A DNA stretch of 64,000 bases from Opitutaceae bacterium. GTDB lineage: Bacteria > Verrucomicrobiota > Verrucomicrobiia > Opitutales > Opitutaceae. Numbering within the stretch: position 1 is the stretch's first letter; each line of letters starts with the position of its first letter. Shown here in pieces: positions 56,317 to 64,000 of the stretch. Position numbers and translations under genes: made by a program. The notes under the pieces were generated by a model. It was given only the letters and a program-made list of their open reading frames with translations, did no database searches and was not told the DNA's origin. The stretch covers positions 434,001 to 498,000 of the forward strand of contig JADJTK010000052.1 of assembly GCA_016711225.1 (NCBI GenBank). The letters run 5' to 3'.

Positions 56317-57423
56317 ATGTTGATGAATACGAAACCGCAGCGCGCGGCCCGCGACGAGGCCGCTCTCGACCCGGCCTCGCTCTACACCGCGCATCGTGAA
56401 CGCGTGCACCGCTCGCTCGCGCGCCTGGTGGGCGAGGCGGAGGCCGATGATCTCACGCAGGAGGTATTTGTGCGCGTGACGCGCGCGCTGCCTGAGTTCC
56501 GCGGCGAGTCGGCTGTGTCCACCTGGATTCTGCGCATTGCCCGCGGTGTCGGGCTCGACCACCTGCGCAGTCGGCGCCACCACGAAGCGCGGCGTACCGT
56601 GTCGCTGACCGTGCCCGCCACCGAAGGCGGGGAGGTCGGCGCGGATGGGGCCCTCGCGGCGCCGGAGCCGCACGAGGAGGCACAGGCGCCCCGCCGGTTG
56701 GTACTGGCCGAGATGAGCAGCTGTGTGCGCGAGTATGTGGCGCGGCTCGCGCCGGAGCATCGGGTCGTCATCGAGCTGAAGGATCTGGAGGGCCTTTCGA
56801 ATCCGGAGATTGCGGACCGCCTGGGTGTGAGTGTGGCCAATGCCAAGATCCGGCTGCACCGCGCGCGGCAGGCGCTGCGGGGTGAACTGGAGCGCGGCTG
56901 CGACTTTTACCATAACGAGGACAACGCTCTCGCCTGTGATCGGAAGAAAGCTTCTTCGGCCGCCGGATTGTCCGTATCTCCCGCAGCAGCGATCTCGTCC
57001 AAGGAGGTGAGGCCGGTCGCCCGCGCACGACGCGCCAAGGCGACTGGCCGGAACAAGACAAACGAAACCTCCATGAACATCTCTTCCAACTGCGGCTGCG
57101 CCGCTCCCGCCAGCCCCAATGCCTGCGCCACTCCTGCGGCCGCCTTTTCGCCGATCGCGGCTGAATACGTGGCCCTTGGGGCAGCGATCGGCTCCAACTG
57201 TGAACCGTGCCTGCGCTACCACGTGGCTGAGGCCCTGAAGGTGGGCATCTCCCTGCCCGACATCGCCAAGGCCATCGCGATGGCTGCGAAGGTGAAGGAC
57301 ACCCCCGCCCGCGCCATCCTGAAGCTGGCCGAGCGGCTCACTCAGGTGGGCGAGTCGAGCGTCTCTTCGTCCTGCGCCGTGCCGGTACCTGGTATGGCCA
57401 GCGGTTGCGGTTGTTCGGCCTGA
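56317..57423 (+). CDS. ECF sigma factor fused to AhpD-like domain
   Basis: One frame of 368 codons from ATG 56317 (56323 also possible). Residues 20-95: sigma-2 (AEADDLTQEVFVRVTRALPEFRGE, STWILRIARGVGLDHLR). Residues 130-190: sigma-4 (LEGLSNPEIADRLGVSVANA, KIRLHRARQALRGEL), ending in Cys195 and Cys207 (GCDFYHNEDNALACDRK). A basic linker (about 210-252) leads to an AhpD/carboxymuconolactone-decarboxylase-like domain with Cys295-x-x-Cys298-x3-His302 in SNCEPCLRYH. No stop separates them; an internal ATG at 57073 (Met253) could start a separate 116-residue AhpD-like protein. Cys-rich ends suggest thiol or arsenic contact. Confidence 0.82.
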   Translation: MLMNTKPQRAARDEAALDPASLYTAHRERVHRSLARLVGEAEADDLTQEVFVRVTRALPEFRGESAVSTWILRIARGVGLDHLRSRRHHEARRTVSLTVPATEGGEVGADGALAAPEPHEEAQAPRRLVLAEMSSCVREYVARLAPEHRVVIELKDLEGLSNPEIADRLGVSVANAKIRLHRARQALRGELERGCDFYHNEDNALACDRKKASSAAGLSVSPAAAISSKEVRPVARARRAKATGRNKTNETSMNISSNCGCAAPASPNACATPAAAFSPIAAEYVALGAAIGSNCEPCLRYHVAEALKVGISLPDIAKAIAMAAKVKDTPARAILKLAERLTQVGESSVSSSCAVPVPGMASGCGCSA

Positions 57424-57447
57424 TTTGCTGAGGGTCGCTTTTGCAGC

Positions 57448-57473
57448 GCCGGAGCCTGTCCGCAGGTTCCGGC
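57448..57473 (+). terminator. Terminator after the arsenic genes
   Basis: GCCGGAGCCTG / CAGGTTCCGGC stem (one G-T pair), TCCG loop, then GTTCTGTTGT. Confidence 0.7.
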
Positions 57474-57713
57474 GTTCTGTTGTCTGCTTCGCGTTCTCGG
57501 TGCCTCGCCCGGGCCGAATCGAGGGACTCTGCGTGAGCGTGTCCGCCTCTTTCCGCTTCCATTGCCTCGCGGCGCCCTTCGCGCCTCGTCCGCCCCCAAT
57601 CTTCGGACAAGCAATCCGCAACACCCACAATGTCCTCTGCACGGAAACCTTGAACACGGACGGTGCCATCGGACGGAGGCACCACCTTCCGGAAATCCCG
57701 GAGCGTTGCCCCG

Positions 57714-57743
57714 CTTGACTGATAACTTGACTCACGCTTGACT
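57714..57743 (+). promoter_or_regulatory. Three phased CTTGACT repeats before the Fic gene
   Basis: CTTGACT at 57714, 57726 and 57737, spaced 12 and 11 bases, that is about one helix turn, ending 8 bases before the GTG start. The TTGACT core also resembles a -35 box. Candidate operator for the winged-helix part of the Fic protein. Confidence 0.5.
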
Positions 57744-57751
57744 TACGGCTC

Positions 57752-58759
57752 GTGAGCTACGAGCCGCAGTTCGTCATCACCCCGAGCCTCCTCTCGCAGG
57801 TCGAGGCCGTGGCGGCGTTGCGTGAGCGTATTCTCGGCGCTGCGGTCGAGCTCTCGTGGATTCCCGCGCTGCAGAAGGACTCCCGCAATCGCAACGCCCA
57901 TGCCTCCACCGCCATCGAGGGCAACCCGCTCACGTTGGAGCAAGTGCGGGCCCTGGAGGAAGGCCACGAGCCCGCCGCCTCCGATGCCCGCTCGCGGCGC
58001 GAGGTGCTCAACTATTTCGCCGGTTTGCGCTATGTGGAGAAGCACGTCGCGGCCAGGACGATCCGGCACGACGACATCTTCGAGCTGCACCGTATCCTGG
58101 CGAAGGGCGTCATGGATCAGGGCGAGGCTGGGCGCTACCGGTCCATCGCGGTGCGTGTCGGCAGTCATGTGCCGCCACCACCGGCCGACGTGTCGGGGTT
58201 GATGTTCGAACTGCTCGACTGGTGGAACTACCAAGCCCGCGATCTCTCGCCTGTGCTGAGCTCCGCAATCCTGCACTATCGGTTCGAGGACATCCATCCG
58301 TTTGCCGATGGCAACGGGCGAACCGGTCGCGCGCTGGCGTTGTGGGAACTCTATCGCCGCGGATTCGACACGCATCACATCTTCTCGGTCGATGAGTTCT
58401 ACTGGGAGGATCGTCCCCGCTATTATGCGGCGCTGGAGGCGGTGCGTGCGGGTGGTGAGGATATGACCGGCTGGCTGGAATACTGCGCCGAAGGGCTGCG
58501 CCAGACCTTGGAGCGGGTCTGGCTGCGGGTGCAGGCGTACAATCCGAAGGCACCGGGCAAGCTGGTGTTGCGTCCGAAGCAGGAACGGCTGCTCCACCTT
58601 CTGCGCGACCACGCCAGCATGGCGCCAGCCGAGCTTTGGACGGCACTGGCCGTTTCCCGCCAAGGTGCGATGGATCTGCTGCGGCCCTTGCTGGAGGCCG
58701 GAGTGGTGGAGAAACGCGGCAGCAAAAAGACTGGGCGCTATGCGTTGCGCCGGACCTGA
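57752..58759 (+). CDS. Fic-domain protein with inhibitory and winged-helix parts
   Basis: 335 residues, GTG start. Fic motif HPFADGNGRTGR with catalytic His182; family members AMPylate target proteins. The N-terminal inhibitory helix motif (S/T)xxxE(G/N) is intact: Ser52, Glu56, Gly57 in STAIEGN, so it is self-inhibited (class II). The C terminus (about 275-333: LRPKQERLLHLLRDH, SRQGAMDLLRPLLEAGVVEKRG) looks like a winged-helix DNA-binding domain. Target unknown. Confidence 0.9.
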   Translation: MSYEPQFVITPSLLSQVEAVAALRERILGAAVELSWIPALQKDSRNRNAHASTAIEGNPLTLEQVRALEEGHEPAASDARSRREVLNYFAGLRYVEKHVAARTIRHDDIFELHRILAKGVMDQGEAGRYRSIAVRVGSHVPPPPADVSGLMFELLDWWNYQARDLSPVLSSAILHYRFEDIHPFADGNGRTGRALALWELYRRGFDTHHIFSVDEFYWEDRPRYYAALEAVRAGGEDMTGWLEYCAEGLRQTLERVWLRVQAYNPKAPGKLVLRPKQERLLHLLRDHASMAPAELWTALAVSRQGAMDLLRPLLEAGVVEKRGSKKTGRYALRRT

Positions 58760-58807
58760 GTCCGTCGTGAAAGCAGTCTTTCGCCGCGTCGTCGGCTTTT
58801 CATTCTA

Positions 58808-58832
58808 CGCGGAGCGCTGCTGACGCTCCGCG
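58808..58832. repeat. CGCGGAGCG palindrome
   Basis: CGCGGAGCG / CGCTCCGCG with a 7-base loop after the Fic gene; REP-like or terminator without a T-run. Confidence 0.45.
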
Positions 58833-58888
58833 GTGGGAGCCTGCGGCGACGGTTTGAACTGCGCGCCCCATGTGTCGTAGATAGGAGC

Positions 58889-59323
58889 ATGAACGACGAA
58901 GCCGTTCGGAGAGCGGAGGACCTTTTCCTCCAGGGCTACAACTGCGCGCAGGCGGTCAGCGCCGCCTGCGCCAGCAATTGTGGCGTGCCGCCTGAGATGG
59001 TGGTGAAACTCGCCACCGGATTTGGCGCCGGCATGGGACGGACCCAGGAAACCTGCGGTGCGGTCACCGGCGCGATCCTCGCGCTTGGCCTACGCGGCGG
59101 GCGAGCGCTGGGCGATGACAAGACGCGCACGGAGGAGACCTACGCCGACGTGCGGGCGTTGCTGGAGGCGTTTGCCGCGCGCCACGGCAGCTGCAACTGC
59201 CGCGAACTGCTCGGTGGTTGCGATCTGCGCACGGAGGAGGGGCAGCGTGATTTCAAGGCCCAGGGATTGTTGCGCAGCCACTGCCTTCAGTACGTGAGGA
59301 CGGCGGTGGATCTGGCGGGGTAG
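58889..59323 (+). CDS. C_GCAxxG_C_C family redox protein
   Basis: 144 residues with the family pattern: GYNCAQAVSAAC, FGAGMGRTQETCGAVTGA (the GCAxxG-like part, first Cys replaced by Ala-Gly), SCNCRELLGGCDL, LLRSHCLQYV. Cysteines are thought to form a redox or metal site. Function not established in the family. Single gene. Confidence 0.86.
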   Translation: MNDEAVRRAEDLFLQGYNCAQAVSAACASNCGVPPEMVVKLATGFGAGMGRTQETCGAVTGAILALGLRGGRALGDDKTRTEETYADVRALLEAFAARHGSCNCRELLGGCDLRTEEGQRDFKAQGLLRSHCLQYVRTAVDLAG

Positions 59324-59441
59324 GAGGGTATTATCGTTTCCTGGCATGAACGCGCTCTTGGCTTTTGGTGATCCTGGCGCGGGTTAAGGGAACGCACAAA
59401 CAGATCGCCCACGCGTTCGCCAGGGCCTAGGGAATGGCTCC

Positions 59442-60770
59442 ATGCGATGGATGAAGCACGCGTTGGCGTTGTTGATGGTGATGGGGACGATCCCGGCTCC
59501 GGCCGCTCCGGCGGAACCAAAGGAGGCGGAGGCGCATTGCGCCGCGCGGGTTGCAGAGCTGAGTGCGTCGGGTTTTCGCATGGGTTGGCGCTTTGGGTTT
59601 TCGACCAAAGAGGCGTGCGATGTAGGTGAAGGCCGCTTCGTTGTGCCGCCGGGGAGCGGAGGCCACGAGGTGGTCTTTTGGGTGGAGGCCGACCGTGTGG
59701 TGAATTTCCGGTTGTTGGCGGCGGATGGTCGTGCGCTGGCCGAGTGGAGTTCGGGGCGCGGCGAGTGGACGGGGGCACTACAGCTGCCCGCGGGCGCGTA
59801 CCGGGTGAAGATTGCGGCGGCGGGCAAAACCACGGGGGCCGCGTATTTCGGACTCAAGGGATCGGCTCTTCCGGATATCCCGCTTGATACTGCGCGGTGG
59901 CAGGAGATGCCCGCCGTCCCAACAGCCGGCTACCGGTGGCCGTTCCTGTTGCGAGTTCCGGCGGTGGTGCGTGCTCCCTTTATTCTGGTGGCGCCGAACA
60001 ACACGGGATTTGCGACCGCAGATCTCGAGATCCTTCGCGCGGACGCCGCGAACCAAGGCCGGTCGGATGGCGAACTCGCCGAAGCTCTCGGCTGCCCACT
60101 GCTAATCCCGCTGTTTCCGCGTCCGCCGCAGGGGGAGCGCAATCTCTACCTCCATGCCTTGAGTCGGGAGGCCTTGGTCGCCCCGCAGGAAGAGTGGCGC
60201 CGGGTGGACTTGCAGCTCCTCGCCATGATCGATGCGGCGCGGGAGGTACTCGCGCAACGCGGTACGAAAGTGGACTCCCGGGTTTTGCTGTGGGGTTTTT
60301 CGGCCTCCGGTGATTTTGCGCAGCGCGTCGCGATACTGCATCCGGAACGTGTGCGGGCGGTGGCGGCCGGCGGCTTTAGCTGGCCGCTCGCGCCGCAGGC
60401 AAAGGAAGGAGGGACGGTGCTGCCGTACCCGATCGGGGTCGGCGATCTGGATGGATTTGGTGCGGCGCAGCCAAGCGCCGAGGCGTTGCAGGCGGTGCGA
60501 TGGCTCCTTTTTCGAGGGGAGAAGGACGACAACGAACCCCTCGATTATCCGGAATGCTTCTCGCCAGAACACGCGGTGCTGGTGCGAAGCCGGTTCGGCG
60601 TCACGGCGGCCGAGCGCTGGGAGCGGGCGACTGCGCTCTATACTGCGGCGGGGCTGAATGCGGAGTTCGTGCTTGAGCCGGACGCTGGCCATCTGGTCAC
60701 CGCGGGCATGCGTGCCAGGGTGGAAAGGTTCTTCGCGACAGTCGTTGGGATCGAGTCGCAGGCCCGGTGA
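59442..60770 (+). CDS. Exported alpha/beta hydrolase
   Basis: 442 residues, signal peptide ending near PAPAAPA. The N-terminal third is a beta-sandwich-like region (VVFWVEADRVVNFRLLAADG, LQLPAGAYRVKIAAAG). The hydrolase part has the nucleophile elbow GFSASGD (Ser287), a late Asp and His in LEPDAGHLV. ILVAPNNTGFA upstream resembles the oxyanion loop of feruloyl-esterase/PHB-depolymerase-like enzymes. Probably an esterase acting outside the cytoplasm; substrate unknown. Confidence 0.82.
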   Translation: MRWMKHALALLMVMGTIPAPAAPAEPKEAEAHCAARVAELSASGFRMGWRFGFSTKEACDVGEGRFVVPPGSGGHEVVFWVEADRVVNFRLLAADGRALAEWSSGRGEWTGALQLPAGAYRVKIAAAGKTTGAAYFGLKGSALPDIPLDTARWQEMPAVPTAGYRWPFLLRVPAVVRAPFILVAPNNTGFATADLEILRADAANQGRSDGELAEALGCPLLIPLFPRPPQGERNLYLHALSREALVAPQEEWRRVDLQLLAMIDAAREVLAQRGTKVDSRVLLWGFSASGDFAQRVAILHPERVRAVAAGGFSWPLAPQAKEGGTVLPYPIGVGDLDGFGAAQPSAEALQAVRWLLFRGEKDDNEPLDYPECFSPEHAVLVRSRFGVTAAERWERATALYTAAGLNAEFVLEPDAGHLVTAGMRARVERFFATVVGIESQAR

Positions 60771-60849
60771 AGCCGGGGATCCTTCTGTGGCGCGATTTGT
60801 TGCTCTTTGATGGTGCTGCGGGTTCGCGCTCGCTAGCCATTGCGGGTGC

Positions 60850-61632
60850 ATGTCAGCGTCGCCGCCTCCGATGCCCGACCCCGCCGAACAACCGCCCGCC
60901 GACACTCCCGCCGTCACTAGCAGTGAGCGGTGTTACCGGTGTTTCTGGCCGAAGCGGCTGTGCTGGTGCGGGAGCATCCGCCCGATGGCGACGCGGACCA
61001 AGGTCGTCCTCCTCATCCATCCGAAGGAGTTCAAGGATCAGCGCACGGGCACCGGCCGGCTCACGCACCTGTGTCTGGCCGACAGCGAGCTGATCATGGG
61101 CATCGGCTTCGACGAGCACGAGCGGGTGCAGGAACTCATTCGCGATCCAGGGAATTTTCCGACGCTGCTCTATCCGGGGCCGACCGCGCTCGCATTGCCC
61201 GGCGGATTGCCGGCCGAGAAGCTCGGTGGGCGGCGGCTGGTGGTTTTCGTCCTGGACGGCACCTGGTCGTGCGCGCGCAAGATGCTGCGGCTCAGCCCCA
61301 GCCTCCAACGGCTCCCGCGCCTGATGTTCCCGCCGGCAACGCCGAGCCGTTTCGTGATCAAGCAGCAGCCGGCGGAGGGCTGTCTGTGCACGTTGGAGGC
61401 AACGCACGAATTGCTCCTCGCCCTCGAGGGTGCCGGGCTCGACCGCTATCCGGATCCGTCGCAGTTGCCCGACTTGCTCATGCGGATGCAGGACTATCTC
61501 ATCAAGTGCGCGAGCGATCCGTCGCGCGCCGGTTATCGGCGGCAGTCCTACGGTACGCCGGAGGCGCGGCGGGTGACGCGGGGCAGCGACAGTGGGCGCC
61601 CGATGAAGTTGTTCGGAACGATCGGCGGGTGA
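60850..61632 (+). CDS. DTW-domain protein (tRNA acp3U transferase family)
   Basis: 260 residues. Zinc-like Cys set CYRCFWPKRLCWC at 28-40, KVVLLIHPKE, then VFVLDGTWSCARKM, where the usual DxTW signature reads DGTW, and later RFVIKQQP and YRRQSYG. Family members (TapT/YfiP, DTWD1/2) transfer the 3-amino-3-carboxypropyl group of SAM to uridine in tRNA. Confidence 0.87.
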   Translation: MSASPPPMPDPAEQPPADTPAVTSSERCYRCFWPKRLCWCGSIRPMATRTKVVLLIHPKEFKDQRTGTGRLTHLCLADSELIMGIGFDEHERVQELIRDPGNFPTLLYPGPTALALPGGLPAEKLGGRRLVVFVLDGTWSCARKMLRLSPSLQRLPRLMFPPATPSRFVIKQQPAEGCLCTLEATHELLLALEGAGLDRYPDPSQLPDLLMRMQDYLIKCASDPSRAGYRRQSYGTPEARRVTRGSDSGRPMKLFGTIGG

Positions 61633-61670
61633 GAGGCGCCAGCGGGCGGTAGGCCGGCGAATGACTCGTA

Positions 61671-61702
61671 TTCGTCCTATGGGACCTATACGACCTATAC
61701 AG
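61671..61702 (+). repeat. CCTATA/CCATAGGG short repeat, copy 2
   Basis: CGTCCTATGGGACCTATACG followed by ACCTATACAGG, the same elements as 11932-11966, between two converging genes. Confidence 0.4.
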
Positions 61703-61711
61703 GCGCTGTGG

Positions 61712-62941
61712 CTACGGTTTCCGGTTCTCTGCGGACTGCCGCCAGAAGCCGTGGCCGACCCCGTGATAGGCCCAGGCGAAATAGGCCGCGATCACCACGG
61801 TCACCGCGCACAGGCCTCCCCAGAAGAGGGGCCAGTGGGTGACGCCATCGCGCGTTGTCAGGAAGTACCAACCACCGGTGCCGAGATAGCCGAGCAGGTT
61901 GCTCAAGCCGGAGGTCAGCATGGCGAAGAGGGCCTGGGCGCGCGCCTGCATCGTGCGCTCGACGCGCTCGGCGAGGTAGATCTGCGCCACAATGGTGAAG
62001 AGCACGTAGCAGGCGCCGTGGAGCGGAATGCCGGCCAGGAGCGTGGCGCGGGTGTTGCAGGAAAACAGCGCGTAGCGGCCGATGCCGAACGCCAGCCCGA
62101 GCAGGATCACCCACTTGAGCCGGATGCGGCGTAGGAGCGCCGCCAGCGAGAGCAGGGCGATCACCTCGGTCGTCTGGGCGAGCGCCATGGTCGCGGTCGG
62201 GTGCGCGATGCCCAGGGCGGTGAGGTGGATCGGGGCGTAGGGGTAGAAAGCGGCCAGCGGGATGCCGAAGAGTGTAACCGTGAGCAGGATGGTGCGGTGG
62301 TCGGGATGGCGCAGCAGGGCGAGGGCATCGAGTCCGAACACTTCCTTCCAGTTGCGCGCCCGGGCGGCGGTGGGCATCCGCCAGGGTGGGAGCAGATAGG
62401 TGGTGAATCCGATCACGACGAATACCCCGCTGGCGACATAGCCCGAGAGCACGGAGCTGTCCGCGGCCAGCACCCAGCTTACCGTGCAGCCGGCCACCAT
62501 CCAGCCGGCGGTGGCCCACATGCGCATCGGGCCGAACTCCGCGCCGGGATTGAGCAGTGCCGCCAACGCGATGGTCGTAAGCAGGCTCGAACACGGGGTG
62601 TAGCACAGCGAGTGCAACTGCATGCACGTCAGCATCGCCCCACCACCCCAGCCACGGTCGATGGCGGTGAACATTGCCAGCAGCGAGAATCCCGCCAGCC
62701 AGTACAGCCAGCGCAGCAGTTTGACTGGCGGCAGGCCACGGTCCGCCATCGAGCCCACCAGCAGCGGAGCGACGAAGGCCGCCACGGCGTTGCAGGTGAA
62801 GGCCAGCGCGATGAAGCGCTCCAGTCCCGCGTGCTTTAGTACGTTGCTGAAGCATACGTTCCAGAGGCCATAGCCGAACCACTGGAAGAGGAAAAGGGTC
62901 GCGAGCGGAAGGAAGGTCGCTCTGGGGGTCGGGCCGCGCAT
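61712..62941 (-). CDS. NupG-like nucleoside/proton symporter family MFS protein
   Basis: 409 residues from MRGPTPRATFLPLATL; about 12 helices. FLFQWFGYGLWNVCFSNVLKHAG and VGSMADRGLP, with the later AERVERTMQARAQALFAML, fit the Nuc_H_symport/PPP-transporter-like group. Substrate uncertain: nucleosides or aromatic acids. Confidence 0.8.
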   Translation of the reverse strand: MRGPTPRATFLPLATLFLFQWFGYGLWNVCFSNVLKHAGLERFIALAFTCNAVAAFVAPLLVGSMADRGLPPVKLLRWLYWLAGFSLLAMFTAIDRGWGGGAMLTCMQLHSLCYTPCSSLLTTIALAALLNPGAEFGPMRMWATAGWMVAGCTVSWVLAADSSVLSGYVASGVFVVIGFTTYLLPPWRMPTAARARNWKEVFGLDALALLRHPDHRTILLTVTLFGIPLAAFYPYAPIHLTALGIAHPTATMALAQTTEVIALLSLAALLRRIRLKWVILLGLAFGIGRYALFSCNTRATLLAGIPLHGACYVLFTIVAQIYLAERVERTMQARAQALFAMLTSGLSNLLGYLGTGGWYFLTTRDGVTHWPLFWGGLCAVTVVIAAYFAWAYHGVGHGFWRQSAENRKP

Positions 62942-63260
62942 GGATGGGCTAGCACGATCCCGGCGTTTTTCGGTTAGGCAATGAGGGAGCATGTCCGACC
63001 GTCTGAAACACGGAACGGTGGAGACGGCTGGAGGCGGGCGGGGCTGGACCGGAGGGGCCGGGTGGAGGGACCGCGCTGGAAGCGCCCCGCAGGGGAGGAA
63101 GGCCCTTCGGGGATGAGTCGGGCGTCAGATGCATCATTCTGCGATGCCATGGGGCTGTGGGAAAAGAACGGGGTGGATTTCCGGCGGGGGGCGTCCCACT
63201 GTTGACCCTCAGCCCCCCGAAATTCAATCCCCCCAACACCCGCCCCCTGGGTAAAATCAC
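62942..63260. other. Gap before the last gene
   Basis: 319 bases, strongly G-rich on the + strand around 63020-63110. No gene supported. TTGACC at 63203 is a possible -35 box for the next gene, but no matching -10 was found. Confidence 0.4.
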
Positions 63261-64000
63261 ATGTCCGGCGATAAAATAACTTACCGCGAGAAGTTCTCCT
63301 ACGGCTTCGGCGACTTGGCGTCTGTCCTCTATTGGCAGACGTTCATGCTGTACCTGACAATCTTTTACACCGATGTTTTCGGACTCAGCGCTCTGGCTGC
63401 TGGTGCGATGATCGGCTTAAGCCGTGCCTTCGATGCCTTCTTTGACCCAGTAATGGGTATGATCGCCGATCGCACTAATACTCGGTGGGGCAAGTATCGT
63501 CCGTATCTGCTCTGGTTCTGTGTGCCGATGGCAATTGCAGGCGTGTTGACGTTTACCTCACCAGGAGACGGGGTCTCCTCGACATTACTCGGCATTTTTG
63601 GCGAGCCGGTTCGTACCGGATGCGGCTGGATGTCCAGCGCGTTCTCTTGGTTGGCGGGTGCGACGGAGGGGTTTCGTTCGGTCTATCTGGGTTTTGTCCC
63701 GTCATTGTTTGCGAGCTTGGGCGACATGTCGCACACGCTCCAATCCGAGGTGAGCGGGCGGCTCATCTGGGCCATTCTTACCTACAATGGTCTCATGTTC
63801 ATCTATACTGCCATCAATATCCCGTATACGGCGATGTTGGGCGTTATCTCCCCGGACTCCAACGAGCGCACAACGCTTTCCTCGATCAAGTTCGTCTTCG
63901 CCTTCTCCGCCGGCATCATCATTTCAGCTGTTCTGATGTTTTTGGTGATCGGATTGGGCGGAGGTGAAGCGATCGAGAATCAACGGCGTGGGTGGCAGTT
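63261..64000 (+). CDS. GPH-family sugar/cation symporter, 5' part
   Basis: First 246 codons, cut by the window end. GPH (MelB-like) motifs: REKFSYGFGDLAS, FDAFFDPVMGMIADRTNTRWGKYRPYLLW, AILTYNGLMFIYTAINIPYTAM. Compared with the family, about 70 extra residues (GDGVSSTLLGIFGEPVRTG to TLQSEVSG) sit between LTFTSP and the next helix. Lower GC than neighbours. Probably a glycoside/H+ or Na+ symporter. Confidence 0.85.
   Translation, partial: MSGDKITYREKFSYGFGDLASVLYWQTFMLYLTIFYTDVFGLSALAAGAMIGLSRAFDAFFDPVMGMIADRTNTRWGKYRPYLLWFCVPMAIAGVLTFTSPGDGVSSTLLGIFGEPVRTGCGWMSSAFSWLAGATEGFRSVYLGFVPSLFASLGDMSHTLQSEVSGRLIWAILTYNGLMFIYTAINIPYTAMLGVISPDSNERTTLSSIKFVFAFSAGIIISAVLMFLVIGLGGGEAIENQRRGWQ

Noticed and set aside
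57425..57718. 97-codon open frame after the arsenic genes
   Set aside because: Starts before a strong terminator, no SD, composition typical of non-coding sequence here.

Overview
The window is GC-rich, gene-dense bacterial chromosome with no rRNA, recognisable tRNA, insertion sequence, prophage or CRISPR array. Two exported proteins end in PEP-CTERM sorting signals. Together with tandem-PAS hybrid kinases, OprB-type porin, GPH and AmpG-like transporters, short intergenic repeats and overall gene style, this suggests Verrucomicrobia, probably an Opitutaceae-like organism. That placement is inferred from gene content, not from a phylogenetic marker.

Layout. 1-9.2 kb: 3' end of metX, a PEP-CTERM protein, a 1916-residue hybrid histidine kinase with about eight PAS domains, and two conserved proteins of unknown function. 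9.4-14.7 kb: a pantothenate/CoA group (panB, unfused coaC and coaB, coaX overlapping panD), interrupted by a small lipoprotein gene and a plant/trypanosome-like phosphofructokinase. 15-17 kb: a GreA/B-like protein, a double CDGSH protein and a zeta-toxin-like kinase. 17.2-21.6 kb: a minus-strand nitrite-ammonification block (YwiC-like, cupin, DUF2249, Crp/Fnr regulator, nrfH, nrfA) with two near-identical TTGAC-N4-ATCAA-type operators. 21.9-31.4 kb: mixed housekeeping and transport genes, including an orphan GyrB/ParE-type subunit. 31.6-35.3 kb: a VapBC pair, a decayed secreted-protein gene and a leucine-rich-repeat protein. 35.3-38.6 kb: larB, larC and a frameshifted larE for the nickel-pincer cofactor. 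38.7-45.1 kb: two transporters and an SbcD/SbcC-like pair. 45.1-49.7 kb: gene remnants, a porin and a divergent CbiM-CbiQ-CbiO nickel/cobalt ECF transporter. 50-52.2 kb: a second PEP-CTERM protein, a TPR protein and a 27-residue membrane peptide with a strong ribosome binding site, a structured leader and its own hairpin terminator. 52.5-57.5 kb: secreted peroxiredoxin followed by an arsenic island (arsR, arsC, acr3, arsM) that ends in a single reading frame joining an ECF sigma factor to an AhpD-like domain. 57.7-64 kb: a Fic protein with three phased repeats upstream, a C_GCAxxG_C_C protein, a secreted hydrolase, a DTW-domain protein and two MFS carriers, the last cut by the window end.

How the genes work together. 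The nrf block is a respiratory module: NrfH passes quinol electrons to NrfA, and the Crp/Fnr protein probably controls it through the two operators. The lar genes need nickel, which the ECF transporter 9 kb away could supply. The arsenic genes cover sensing, As(V) reduction, As(III) efflux and methylation; the sigma-AhpD protein is the most unusual element and may add a redox- or arsenic-responsive layer. Several intergenic regions carry degenerate short repeats in shared families.
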